Source: Persephonella sp. (lineage in GTDB: Bacteria; Aquificota; Aquificia; Aquificales; Hydrogenothermaceae). Taken from it: a stretch of DNA of 57,509 bases. The stretch is taken from assembly GCF_027023985.1 (NCBI RefSeq), contig NZ_JALVTW010000003.1, positions 1-57,509 of the forward strand, read 5' to 3'. The notes beneath the pieces were generated by a model, which was given only the letters and a program-made list of their open reading frames with translations, did not search any database and was not told the DNA's origin. Below are positions 15,843 to 24,900 of this stretch, one piece after another (the stretch's first letter is position 1; every line of letters begins with the position of its first letter). The translations under genes were made by a program, and so were the position numbers.

Positions 15843-16952
15843 TTATCTTTCTCTTATTCCTGCTATGAATTCCTCAACCATTTCTCTGGCCTGCCAGTCT
15901 TTATACTGGATAGGTGGATGTTTCATTGTATAAGCAGAAATAGAATAAAGAGGTCCTCCTATTCCTCTATCCTGAGCAAGTTTTGCACATCTAATTGCAT
16001 CTATAGCAACACCTGCACTGTTTGGAGAATCTTCAACATCCAGTCTAAGTTCTATATGCATAGGAACATCCCCAAACAGTCTTCCTTCCAGCCTGATAAA
16101 TGCAACTTTTCTGTCTTTAAGCCATGGAACATAGTCAGATGGTCCAATATGAATATTTCTTGGATCCATTCCATAAGGAATGAGAGATGATACTGCTTCT
16201 GTTTTTGATTTTTTCTTTGTTGCAAGTCTGCTTCTTTCAAGCATATTTAAAAAGTCTGTATTTCCACCGACGTTAAGCTGATAGGTTCTATCTATTTTTA
16301 CTCCCCTGTCTAAAAGAAGTTGTGTTAAAACCCTATGGGTTATTGTAGCTCCTACCTGGGATTTAATATCATCCCCAACAGCCGGAATACCTTCTGCTTC
16401 AAATCTTTTTGCCCATTCATCATCTGAAACAATAAATGTTGGCATACAGTTAACAAAAGCAACTCCTGCCTTTAAACAGGCTTCTGCATAATATCTTGCA
16501 GCCTGCTCTGCACCAACAGGCACATAATTTATAAGAACATCTGCACCTGTCTCCATAAGCACTTTTGCAACTGTATCAATGCTATCTTCCTTTGCATCAG
16601 AGAGCACAAATGCATTTTCCGGAGGATAATTTTTCATATGTTCAGGGTATCCATCTAAAACCTTTCCTTTTCTTACCTTTACACCTGTTTTTGGGATATC
16701 TCTCTGGAAAACAGTTGTGCAGTTTGGAGGATTAAATATAGCTTCTGACACATCATATCCAACTTTTCTTTCATCAATATCCCATGCTGCAACAACTTCT
16801 ATATCCCAGGGTTTATATCCCCCGATATCTTCATGCATGAGACCGCTTGCTTCAATATTCTGTTTTTCCTTGTAGTAATAAATCCCCTGAATTAATGCAC
16901 TGGCACAATTTCCTACGCCAGCTATTGCTATTTTGATTTTTTTGTCTGGCAC
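15843..16952 (-). CDS. ino1: myo-inositol-1-phosphate synthase
   Basis: The 369-residue enzyme begins with an NAD-binding Rossmann motif [17 protein letters not shown] and contains the archaeal/actinobacterial-type signatures [16 protein letters not shown] and [12 protein letters not shown]. It converts glucose-6-phosphate to myo-inositol-1-phosphate. In hyperthermophiles this feeds di-myo-inositol phosphate, a heat-protective solute, which is my inferred role here. It lies 10 bases after serA on the same strand, so both may be one transcript. Confidence 0.9.
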   Translation of the reverse strand: MPDKKIKIAIAGVGNCASALIQGIYYYKEKQNIEASGLMHEDIGGYKPWDIEVVAAWDIDERKVGYDVSEAIFNPPNCTTVFQRDIPKTGVKVRKGKVLDGYPEHMKNYPPENAFVLSDAKEDSIDTVAKVLMETGADVLINYVPVGAEQAARYYAEACLKAGVAFVNCMPTFIVSDDEWAKRFEAEGIPAVGDDIKSQVGATITHRVLTQLLLDRGVKIDRTYQLNVGGNTDFLNMLERSRLATKKKSKTEAVSSLIPYGMDPRNIHIGPSDYVPWLKDRKVAFIRLEGRLFGDVPMHIELRLDVEDSPNSAGVAIDAIRCAKLAQDRGIGGPLYSISAYTMKHPPIQYKDWQAREMVEEFIAGIRER

Positions 16953-16962
16953 CTCTTTCCTC

Positions 16963-18552
16963 CTAAAGTATTATCTGTTTTGCTTTTAAAATTTCCGGTA
17001 TATCAAGGATTTCTTCCAAGATTACATCTGTAATTTTTTCGTCCAGCTGTAGAGCTCCAAGGGCAACTTTGCCTTTCTCAAGTCTTCCAAGCCTGAACCC
17101 TGCAATGTTTATGTTATGTCTTGCAAGAATTTCCCCTATTTTAGCTATTACTCCAGGAACATCTTTATTTTCGAACATAAGAATAACACCTTCAGGGTCT
17201 ATATCTATCCAATATCCATCAACCAGCATTATTTTTGGTATTTGGTTATAAAATGCTGTTCCACCTACTATATGTTCTTTTCCATTTTCAACTGCTGTTA
17301 TCTTTATAAAATCTTTAAATACAAGTCCTTCTTCCCTTGAGCTTTCAATAACATTTATACCCCTTTCTTTAGCTAAAAATGGAGCATTAATAATATTTAC
17401 CGGCCTATCTAAAATAGGTTCTAAAAATCCTTTTAAAACATAGGCAGAAATAGGTTTAATATGCTCGGCGATAGAACCTCTAACTTCTATATTAAGTTCC
17501 TTAAAGTTGCCACCTGCATATTGGGTAAGGAAACTACCTAATTTTTCGGCAAGTTGCAGGAATGCTTTTATATTCTCAAAGCCTTCTGTTATTGTAAATG
17601 GTGCGTTTACAGCAGCTTCAACAAACTGACCTTTAAGGGCTGCTATTACCTGCTGTGCTATTTTAATTGCAACTTTATCCTGAGACTCATAAGTGTTTGC
17701 TCCAATATGTGGAGACAAACTTATATTTGGAAATTCAAAAAGCCTTCTTATTCTGTCGTCTGGGGGTTCTTTACTGAAAACATCAAGTCCAATTCCGGCA
17801 AATTTACCTTTTTTCATATATTCATACATGGCATCTTCATCAACTATGCCACCTCTTGCACAGTTGATGAAATAAACACCATCTTTCATAAGTTCAAACT
17901 CTTTTTCTCCTATCATTCCCTTTGTTTCCTCTGTTAGAGGACAGTGGAGAGAAATAATATCTGACCTTTTTATAAGCTCATGAAGGGTATCAACAAGTTC
18001 TACCCCTAATCTATCTCCTTTTTCTCTCGGGATATATGGGTCATAGGCTATTACTGTAGCTCCAGATGCTTTACATCTGATTGCAACCTGAGAACCAACA
18101 TTACCCAGTCCAATAATTCCAACAACTTTTCCGTCTAATTCCTCGCCCATAAATCTCTTTCTGTCCCATTCTCCTCTCATCATGGATTCATGGGCAAGAT
18201 GGAGTTTCCTAAGAACTGCGTATAGATGAGCCATTGTAAGCTCAGCAGCTCCGACAGTATTCGCCCCCGGTGCATTTACAACCAGAATTCCTCTTCTGGA
18301 ACATCCTTCGAGGTCAACGTTATCAACACCAACTCCGGCTCTACCGACTACTTTTAATTTTTCTGCTCTTTCAAGGAGTTCTTCATTTACAGGAGTTCTA
18401 CTTCTTGTGATTATTGCATCATAATCTTTGATTATCTCTAAGAGTTCTTCCCATCTAATTTCAGGCTGATAATCAAGGTCTATTTCAGGATCATTGTTGA
18501 GTATATCAAGGCCTTTGTTAGATAGGTGGTCAGTTACAAGGACTTTGAACAT
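16963..18552 (-). CDS. serA: D-3-phosphoglycerate dehydrogenase (long form with ASB and ACT domains)
   Basis: The 529-residue protein has the D-2-hydroxyacid dehydrogenase fold: [12 protein letters not shown], the NAD loop [14 protein letters not shown] (about 144-157), the catalytic Arg in [10 protein letters not shown], and His in [13 protein letters not shown]. An allosteric substrate-binding domain (about 315-450) and a C-terminal ACT domain (about 455-529, [18 protein letters not shown]) make it the long, potentially serine-sensing form. It catalyses the first committed step of serine synthesis. AGGAGG precedes the ATG at 18552. Confidence 0.95.
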   Translation of the reverse strand: MFKVLVTDHLSNKGLDILNNDPEIDLDYQPEIRWEELLEIIKDYDAIITRSRTPVNEELLERAEKLKVVGRAGVGVDNVDLEGCSRRGILVVNAPGANTVGAAELTMAHLYAVLRKLHLAHESMMRGEWDRKRFMGEELDGKVVGIIGLGNVGSQVAIRCKASGATVIAYDPYIPREKGDRLGVELVDTLHELIKRSDIISLHCPLTEETKGMIGEKEFELMKDGVYFINCARGGIVDEDAMYEYMKKGKFAGIGLDVFSKEPPDDRIRRLFEFPNISLSPHIGANTYESQDKVAIKIAQQVIAALKGQFVEAAVNAPFTITEGFENIKAFLQLAEKLGSFLTQYAGGNFKELNIEVRGSIAEHIKPISAYVLKGFLEPILDRPVNIINAPFLAKERGINVIESSREEGLVFKDFIKITAVENGKEHIVGGTAFYNQIPKIMLVDGYWIDIDPEGVILMFENKDVPGVIAKIGEILARHNINIAGFRLGRLEKGKVALGALQLDEKITDVILEEILDIPEILKAKQIIL

Positions 18553-19081
18553 TTTATATAAATTCCTCCTTACGAAAATTTAATGAAATATTATTATATA
18601 TTGAATACGATAGAAAGTGTTAATATATATGCTATTTCTAATATTTTGAATTTGATCAAATAGAAAAGTTGCTAAAATTAGGACATTACTGAAAGTGAAA
18701 ACATTTAGAGAAATTTTAAACAACCTAAATTAAAATTTCTGCTGATAAATCTAAAATCCTATCCCATATAGTTTAGATAAAACTCGTTAATTAGATTGAA
18801 TAAAAAAATTTAATTTGGCAAGTGTCCTTCAAGGATTAGCTAAGATTTAAAAATTTTTATAAATCCTCTTTGGAGGTATTAAGTTGCATCAACTTTTGCG
18901 AAGCAAATTGGCGACCGAATGGGAGCAGCCTCCAGTAATGCGAATATATTTCCTATTCAAAATACAAAACTTAACAATAATTATTATTGATTTCTTGCCA
19001 AAGACAATTTAGCAATTTATGTTTACTAAGCCATATTCTTTTTCCATATAACCATCTATTTAATATATTTAATTAAATAAT
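18553..19081. other. 530-bp intergenic region
   Basis: Very AT-rich and without a normal-size gene. It contains the serA promoter/leader region nearest 18553, a perfect 12-bp palindrome ATTTGATCAAAT at 18650-18661, and the GC-richer structured segment near 18862-18946 described separately. I see no repeat family or tRNA in it. Confidence 0.6.
18862..18946 (+). ncRNA. candidate structured RNA or leader (unassigned class)
   Basis: A compact, GC-richer island sits in AT-rich DNA. GGAGG (18872-18876) pairs with CCTCC (18929-18933), closing three inner elements: AAGTTG/CAACTT (18881-18895), TTTGC-GAA-GCAAA (18895-18907), and a region GGCGACC...GGGAGCAGCC (18910-18930). GGAGG can instead pair with CCTC at 18865-18868. 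It is also a good Shine-Dalgarno for a TTG at 18884 that opens a 40-odd-codon frame. So this is either a riboswitch-like leader, a small RNA, or a short gene. No known class fits well. Confidence 0.35.
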
Positions 19082-19159
19082 TTACTTTTTCATACCAATT
19101 ATTATACTGGCAACAACAAGTAGCAAGAAAATAACCATTATTGCTACAAGTTTTATCAT
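19082..19159 (-). CDS. 25-residue single-transmembrane small protein
   Basis: This short ORF encodes MIKLVAIMVIFLLL, a hydrophobic helix continuing to about residue 22, and ends GMKK. It has a strong Shine-Dalgarno (AGGAGG five bases before the ATG), better than many genes here. The layout, a positive short N terminus, one helix and a Lys-Lys end, resembles small subunits or regulators of membrane complexes, but I recognise no family. It is divergent from the small membrane gene at 19244. Confidence 0.55.
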   Translation of the reverse strand: MIKLVAIMVIFLLLVVASIIIGMKK

Positions 19160-19243
19160 CCTTACCTCCTATGGTTAATAATTACTAACCATAGTATATC
19201 TTATTATGTTAAAATTTATATTAATTATCCGGAGGTTTCAAAA

Positions 19244-19402
19244 ATGGAGAATACCTGGTGGGAATTAGCTGGAATTATATTTTTTACATTTATGGTTATT
19301 ACTGTCGGTCTTATCTGGGGTCTTGCAATAAAAGCAAGCTATAACGAAGAAAGAGAAAAACAAAAACAACAGCAACAGGCACAAAAAAGGGAAAACCAAT
19401 GA
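19244..19402 (+). CDS. 52-residue membrane protein with Gln/Lys-rich tail
   Basis: The ORF begins MENTWWELAG, has one transmembrane helix (about 8-30) and a charged Gln-rich cytoplasmic tail. GGAGG precedes ATG 19244 by 8 bases, and the stop overlaps the start of the next gene (ATGA at 19399-19402), arguing for real translation and coupling to it. Family unknown. The helix-plus-charged-tail form recalls small cbb3-oxidase assembly proteins, which is only an analogy. Confidence 0.65.
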   Translation: MENTWWELAGIIFFTFMVITVGLIWGLAIKASYNEEREKQKQQQQAQKRENQ

Positions 19403-19890
19403 AAAGAAACTGGCCTTTTATAATTATCACAGGAGTCGGCATATTTGCCACACTCGTTTTTCTGTATATCTTTGTATATGGCCTTGCAACCAGAACAGTA
19501 AAATCAGCAGTTCTTATAGAAAAAGCATATCCCCATGTAAAACCACAGGAATATCTTAATCTTCTTCAGAGAAAAGCAGCAGCAAATAATCTCAAGATAA
19601 TACAGCTCAGGTCTGATAGAGGATATTTTCTAATTCAAATTATCAACGATAAAAAACTTGATGAAGTTTTATCTATAGCTCCACAGGTTGCACCACTTGC
19701 TATTGTAAACCTTGTTATATACGACCTTGGAGATGGCACGGGAATAGTAGGAAACAACCCTTACCTATGGGATATAGTTGTTGATAGTGCAAAGGTTGAT
19801 GAAATAGCCGAAAGCTACTCAAACGAACTTTCTGATATATTAGATAGTATCTACTGGGATTACAAAAAAGAGCAGGAGTTACTTAAATAA
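19399..19890 (+). CDS. membrane-anchored protein, DUF302-like
   Basis: The 163-residue protein has an N-terminal anchor helix (about 6-30), then a soluble alpha/beta domain. The segment APQVAPLAIVNLVIYDLGDGTGIVGNNP followed by acidic helices resembles the end of DUF302 domains (PLLPCRVAVYE...G.V). The domain call is tentative and the function unknown. It is coupled to the 52-residue membrane protein upstream and overlaps the pterin synthase start by 1 base. Confidence 0.5.
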   Translation: MKRNWPFIIITGVGIFATLVFLYIFVYGLATRTVKSAVLIEKAYPHVKPQEYLNLLQRKAAANNLKIIQLRSDRGYFLIQIINDKKLDEVLSIAPQVAPLAIVNLVIYDLGDGTGIVGNNPYLWDIVVDSAKVDEIAESYSNELSDILDSIYWDYKKEQELLK

Positions 19891-20237
19891 TGCCATATAT
19901 AGTTAGAGTTCGTAGAGAATTTCAGGCAGCCCATTATTTAACCGATTATCACGGAAAACCTGAACCCCTTCATGGACACACATGGGAAGTGGAGCTTTTC
20001 ATCCGTGCAGATAAGCTGGATAAAGGGGGAATGGGATTTGATTTTGTGGAAATACATCAATTTTTAGATGAGATTCTCCCAGATTACAAATGTATGAATG
20101 ATATCTATGATTTTTCTCCAAGTGCTGAAAATGTTGCCAAATATATATACGACAGAGTAAAAGAAAAATACCCCACCCTCCAAAAAGTTGTAGTATGGGA
20201 AACAAAACACGGTGGCGCCGAATACTTTGAAGAATAA
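19890..20237 (+). CDS. 6-pyruvoyl-tetrahydropterin synthase / QueD-family enzyme
   Basis: The 115-residue protein has the zinc ligands of the family (FQAAHYL and LHGHTWEVE) and the C-terminal VWETKHGGAEY. QueD makes 6-carboxytetrahydropterin for queuosine, and QueF of that pathway is 6 kb away. The catalytic Cys normally four residues before HGH is absent: the local sequence is PEPLHGH, with a Glu at -3. In the PTPS-III subgroup, a Glu replaces the Cys and the enzyme serves folate synthesis, so that role is an alternative. Confidence 0.75.
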   Translation: MPYIVRVRREFQAAHYLTDYHGKPEPLHGHTWEVELFIRADKLDKGGMGFDFVEIHQFLDEILPDYKCMNDIYDFSPSAENVAKYIYDRVKEKYPTLQKVVVWETKHGGAEYFEE

Positions 20238-20240
20238 ATG

Positions 20241-20268
20241 TTGACAGGGATTATCCCGGTAATATATT
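20241..20268 (+). promoter_or_regulatory. sigma-70 promoter with palindromic operator upstream of the KaiC-like gene
   Basis: TTGACA (20241-20246) and TATATT (20263-20268) are separated by 16 bases. The spacer contains GGGAT-T-ATCCC (20247-20257), a perfect 5-bp-arm palindrome where a repressor could sit. The ribosome-binding site AGGAGGG and ATG 20303 follow 35 bases after the -10 box. Confidence 0.6.
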
Positions 20269-20302
20269 GATTTATGTAGGAATAAAATAAAAGGAGGGTG
20301 GA

Positions 20303-21202
20303 ATGGCTGAAGACCCTAAATATCACGAAGAAGAAGAAAGGGTTCACGAGTATCGGGAGCCCAAGGTAGTAAAAGAAAGTATTTTCACAGGAAGTAAAGC
20401 CCTTGAAAAAGCTCCAAAAATTTATGGAATCCCTACTGGAATTGAAGGATTAGATGATTTATTTTTTATTGTTGAATCGGAAGACGGAAAAATAGTCAAA
20501 AAATCTTTAGGTGGAATACCAGCTTACTCAGTTTTTAATATCACCGGTGTAAATGATACCGGTAAATCTCTTATGGTTGAGCAGTTCACAGTAGAACAGG
20601 CAAGAAAAGGCCATAAAGTAGCCTTTATCACAGTTGAATCACCGGCAAATTTTGTAATTGCCTCAATCAAAATGAGAGCAGCTGCTATGGGATATAACTT
20701 TGATGAGTTTGAAGACAATGTTATTCTCATAGATGCTGCATCACATTCAACACTAAGGGAGAATATTCCTGACCTGCTGGCAACCCTTGCTTATGCAATA
20801 AAAACTTATCATATCAAATTCACAGTAATTGACTCTATAACAGGGCTGTTTGAAAACAGGGAAATGATGGCAAGGGGAATAGTCAGAAGATTGTTTAACT
20901 TTATGAAAAAGTGGTATCAGACAGCACTTTTCGTATCCCAGAAAAGAAGCGGTCACGAGGAACTGACATCAGAGGCAGCCGGCGGATATGCAGTTGGCCA
21001 TATTGTTGATGGAACAATGGTTCTTGCGAAAGAATTAATTGATTCCTCATTTAAAGCAAAACTGTATAAAAAAGAGATTGGCGAAATAGTAAGACTATTC
21101 AGAATTGATGGTTGTAGAATGTCTGGCCATGACACAAGAACCCATTATCTTGAAATAACTGACACAGGACTGGTCAGGATACTGGGACCAATTGGAAAAT
21201 AA
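20303..21202 (+). CDS. KaiC/RadA-like RecA-superfamily ATPase
   Basis: The 299-residue protein is one RecA-fold domain. IPTGIEGLDDLF precedes it, Walker A is GVNDTGKS (82-89), Walker B is FTVIDSITG (about 173-181), and the switch region reads FVSQKRSGHEE. The charged N terminus (1-35) is not part of the fold. Such single-domain KaiC-like ATPases are common in archaea and some thermophilic bacteria, with roles in signalling rather than recombination. It precedes a helix-turn-helix gene and reverse gyrase. Confidence 0.75.
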   Translation: MAEDPKYHEEEERVHEYREPKVVKESIFTGSKALEKAPKIYGIPTGIEGLDDLFFIVESEDGKIVKKSLGGIPAYSVFNITGVNDTGKSLMVEQFTVEQARKGHKVAFITVESPANFVIASIKMRAAAMGYNFDEFEDNVILIDAASHSTLRENIPDLLATLAYAIKTYHIKFTVIDSITGLFENREMMARGIVRRLFNFMKKWYQTALFVSQKRSGHEELTSEAAGGYAVGHIVDGTMVLAKELIDSSFKAKLYKKEIGEIVRLFRIDGCRMSGHDTRTHYLEITDTGLVRILGPIGK

Positions 21203-21229
21203 AAAAATTAAATAAAAGGAGGGCTGAAA

Positions 21230-21886
21230 ATGGTAGTATTAATTACTTCAAAACCTGTAGATGAACATGATTTAGAAAATCTAGTTGGAAGGGTATTTTT
21301 CAAAGCAATAGACCTGCTTGGAGGACTTCACAAACTCGCTGAATACAGAACATTAACATGGCTGCCATCATTGGCAAGGGCAGCGTTTGCGATAGTTCTC
21401 AGAGAGGAATATCTCAAAACAGAAGAAGAAATTGCAGAAATTGTAGGTCTTACAAGAAACACAGTAAGAAACATACTCAGAGCTGACCCAAATGCTGCAA
21501 TGTTCAAAATTGAGCACATGGACGAGCTGACAAAAGAAGAGAAAAAAGAACTAAGAGTTCATACCGCCGGTGGAGTTGCAAAACTTGCTTATAAACTGGT
21601 CAAAGAAGGTGAAGAAGCACAAACATTACTTGAATTCTGTAGAGAAATGTCTGCTAAAGCTGTTCAAGTATGTGAAGCACCATGGGCTTACACAGTGCTT
21701 AAACACAGTAAAGGCTTAAAATATCCAGTCCAAGATGCAGCAGCACTTAAAGAAAAATTAGGCGGTATAACAATAAAAGGCATTCCAGCTTCAGAAGTGG
21801 CTGAAGGTTTATCTTATCCAATTAAAAACCCTGCACAACTTCTCCATGAAATAAAAGAATTCTTACAGATGAAAGGTGTAGAATAA
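21230..21886 (+). CDS. HTH-containing regulator paired with the KaiC-like ATPase
   Basis: The 218-residue protein contains a helix-turn-helix (about 60-85, EEEIAEIVGLTRNTVRNILRADP) preceded by a helical segment. The C-terminal half (about 105-218) is a helical domain I do not recognise. It lies 27 bases after the ATPase gene with its own GGAGGG site, and a terminator follows it, so the two genes form a unit. I infer a sensor/regulator pair. Similar regulator-like proteins occur in crenarchaea, but I cannot verify that here. Confidence 0.55.
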   Translation: MVVLITSKPVDEHDLENLVGRVFFKAIDLLGGLHKLAEYRTLTWLPSLARAAFAIVLREEYLKTEEEIAEIVGLTRNTVRNILRADPNAAMFKIEHMDELTKEEKKELRVHTAGGVAKLAYKLVKEGEEAQTLLEFCREMSAKAVQVCEAPWAYTVLKHSKGLKYPVQDAAALKEKLGGITIKGIPASEVAEGLSYPIKNPAQLLHEIKEFLQMKGVE

Positions 21887-21894
21887 AAAATCAA

Positions 21895-21918
21895 AGCGGG
21901 CTTCAGCCCGCTTTTTTT
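21895..21918 (+). terminator. rho-independent terminator
   Basis: AGCGGGC (21895-21901), loop TTCA, GCCCGCT (21906-21912), then a T run to 21918. It ends the KaiC-like/HTH transcript and separates it from reverse gyrase. Confidence 0.9.
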
Positions 21919-21941
21919 ATTTCAAAACACAGGAGAGGAAA

Positions 21942-24900
21942 ATGGAAAGCAAAGTTATACCCCTTATATACAAAAATATGTGTCCAAACTGTGGAGGAGA
22001 TATAACTTCTGAAAGACTCTTTAAAGGTCTTGTATGTGAAAACTGTCTTCCTGATGAAGTTCCACGGGAAGATTTGTGTGATTTTTTAGGCTATGGAAAG
22101 TTCCTTGATGTTTGTCAGCTATGGAGCAAAGTCAGGGACTTTAAGGAGTTTTTCAGACAAATTATAAAAAATGATTTATGGTCTATACAGGAAACCTGGG
22201 CTACCAGATTTTTCCTGAATATCTCTTATGCACTTCTTGCCCCAACAGGTATAGGTAAAACCACATTTGGGCTTGTTTTATCCAAATACCTGAAAGACAA
22301 AGAAAATAAAAAAGCATACCTAATCTTCCCTACACAGATGCTTGTTAATCAGGCACATGAAAGATTGGTATCCTTTGGAGTTCCGGAAGAAGATATTCTT
22401 GCATATACATCAAAATTTGCAAAAACAAAGAAAAAACAGGAAGAATACAAAGAAAGAATAAAAAATAACGATTTTAAAATTCTCCTGACCACAACAATGT
22501 TTTTATACAAAAATATAGACATTATTCCCAAAGGAGAATATGCCTTAGTCTTTGTTGATGATGTTGATAGTATCCTAAAATCTGCAAAAAATATAGATAA
22601 AGTTCTTATGCTTCTTGGATTTACACAGGAAGACATTGATTACACATTAAAATTCATAACATTTAAACAAAATCTGTTTAAAAAAGGACAACCAACAGAG
22701 GAAGATTTTGAACTACTGCAGCACTGGCAGGCAAAAATCCAGAAAATAGCAGAAAAAAGAAAAGGTGTTCTTATAGTTTCCTCAGCTACTTCAAATCCAA
22801 GGTCAAAAAGGGTAAATCTATTCAGGGAATTACTTGGTTTTGAAGTAGGAAGACCATCTTTAACCCTAAGGAACATAGAGGATGTATATGAAAAACCTGA
22901 AAAAGTATGGGAAAGAAGTATTGATGTAATCAAAAAACTAGGAAAAGGTGGACTGGCATTTCTCTCATCATCAGAGACAAGGGAAACACTTGAAAAATAT
23001 GTGGAATTCCTAAACCAAAACGGCATTACAGCAGTATCCTATGAAGAATTAATGGATAGGCTTGATGAATATAGAGAAGGCAAAATTCAGGTTGCCGTCG
23101 GATTTGCAAGCTACAGAAATCCTCTTGCAAGGGGAATTGACCTACCTGATGTGATTAGATATGCTGTTTTTATCGGTGTTCCAAAACTCCAGTTTAATAT
23201 CAGATTTGAAGAAGAGTTTATCCATCTTTATTACTTTATGCTGTCTTTAACTCCATTCCTTGCAAGGAAAAAGCTATTAGACCCTCTGGAAGTAAAACAG
23301 CTTTACGATTACATAAACTACCTGAAAATATATGCCTTTATCCCTCCTGAAAAGCTTGAGCCTGAAAAACTAAACAAAATGCGCCAGATACAACAATACG
23401 TTAAGAAACTGATAGAAAAACCTGAGATTTTCTCAGCTGTCCAGCAATCTCCGGAAATCACCCTCAAAAAAGAAGGAGATACATTTATCCTGACAACCGC
23501 CGACGTAACTGGTTACATACAGGCTTCAGGAAGGACTTCCAGATTGTATGCAGGCGGTTTAACAAAAGGACTGGCTTATCTGCTTGTGGACGATGACAAA
23601 GCATTTTATTCTCTGCAGAAAAAGGTAAGATGGTTCAGCGAAGATATAGAGTTTAAACCTGTTGAAGAAATTAATCTTGAGGAAATCCTTAAACAGATAG
23701 ATGAAGATAGGGAAAAAGTCCGAAAAGTTTTATCAGGAGAATTCATAAAAGAAGAAAGACAATCATTCCTTACAACAGTTGTTATTGTTGAATCTCCAAA
23801 CAAAGCAAGAACAATAGCCAACTTCTTCGGAAAACCCCTTAGAAGAAAATTAAAAAATCTTGATGCTTATGAAATAGCTATAGGTGAAAGATTTCTGACC
23901 ATCGTCGCAAGCAAAGGGCATGTTTACGATCTGAATAAAGAGGAATATTACTTTGGAGTTAAGAAAAACGGTGAACTTGTTCCTATATTTGAGCCGATAG
24001 ATGAAAGTAAAAACAATATCATCCAGAGCATAAGAGAACTTGACCTTGAAGTCAATGAGATATTCATTGCCACAGACCCTGACACAGAAGGCGAAAAAAT
24101 TAGTTATGACCTGTTTTTAAACTCTCTACCTTATAACTACAACATAAAAAGGGCTGAGTTCCACGAAGTAACCAAAAAGGCATTTTTAGAGGCCATTAAA
24201 AACTACAGGGATTTTGATGTAAATCTGGTAAAAGCCCAGCTTGTTAGAAGGGTTGCAGACAGATGGATTGGGTTTACCATTTCCCAGTATATCCAGAAAA
24301 AACTCCATAGACACTGGCTATCAGCAGGTAGAGTTCAAACACCTGTCTTAGAATGGGTAATAAACAGAACAGATGAAGCAAAACAGAAAATAGCAATTGT
24401 TAGAGTTGAGATAAATGGTTATCCATTTGAGTTCCAGTTTGAAGATAAGAAAAAGGCTAAATGGTTCTATGACCATCTTGAGTTTGTAATGGTTAAAGCC
24501 CTTGAAAAAGAGGAAGAGCATCTATTTGTTAAGCCATTTACCACAGATACTATGCTGTCAGAGGCTGCAAGGGAGCTTAGATTTTCTCCTCAAGAAACAA
24601 TGCAGCTTGCACAGGATTTATTTGAGGCAGGACTTATCACATACCATAGAACAGATAGTATAAGGGTTTCCGAAGCAGGAGTATTTGTTGCCAAAGAATA
24701 TATAACTGAAAACTTTGGTGAAGAATACTTTAAACCCAGAACTTTCTCTACAGCAGGCGGAGCCCATGAATGTATTAGACCTACACGACCTATGGATGCT
24801 GATGATTTAAGGTCAATGATTTACACAATGAACCTGCAAGGAATAACAAACAAGCATATCCGCCTTTATGACCTGATATTCAGGAGATTTATGGCCTCAC

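Noticed and set aside
18650-18661. ATTTGATCAAAT as an FNR/CRP site
   Set aside because: It is a perfect palindrome but lacks the spacing of those sites; in AT-rich DNA such a palindrome can occur by chance.
18910-18930. SRP RNA tip
   Set aside because: CCGAATGGGAGCAGCC resembles it, but the GGAA tetraloop and the 5' AGG side are not present and the flanks do not form the long SRP hairpin. It is kept only as an unassigned structured RNA.
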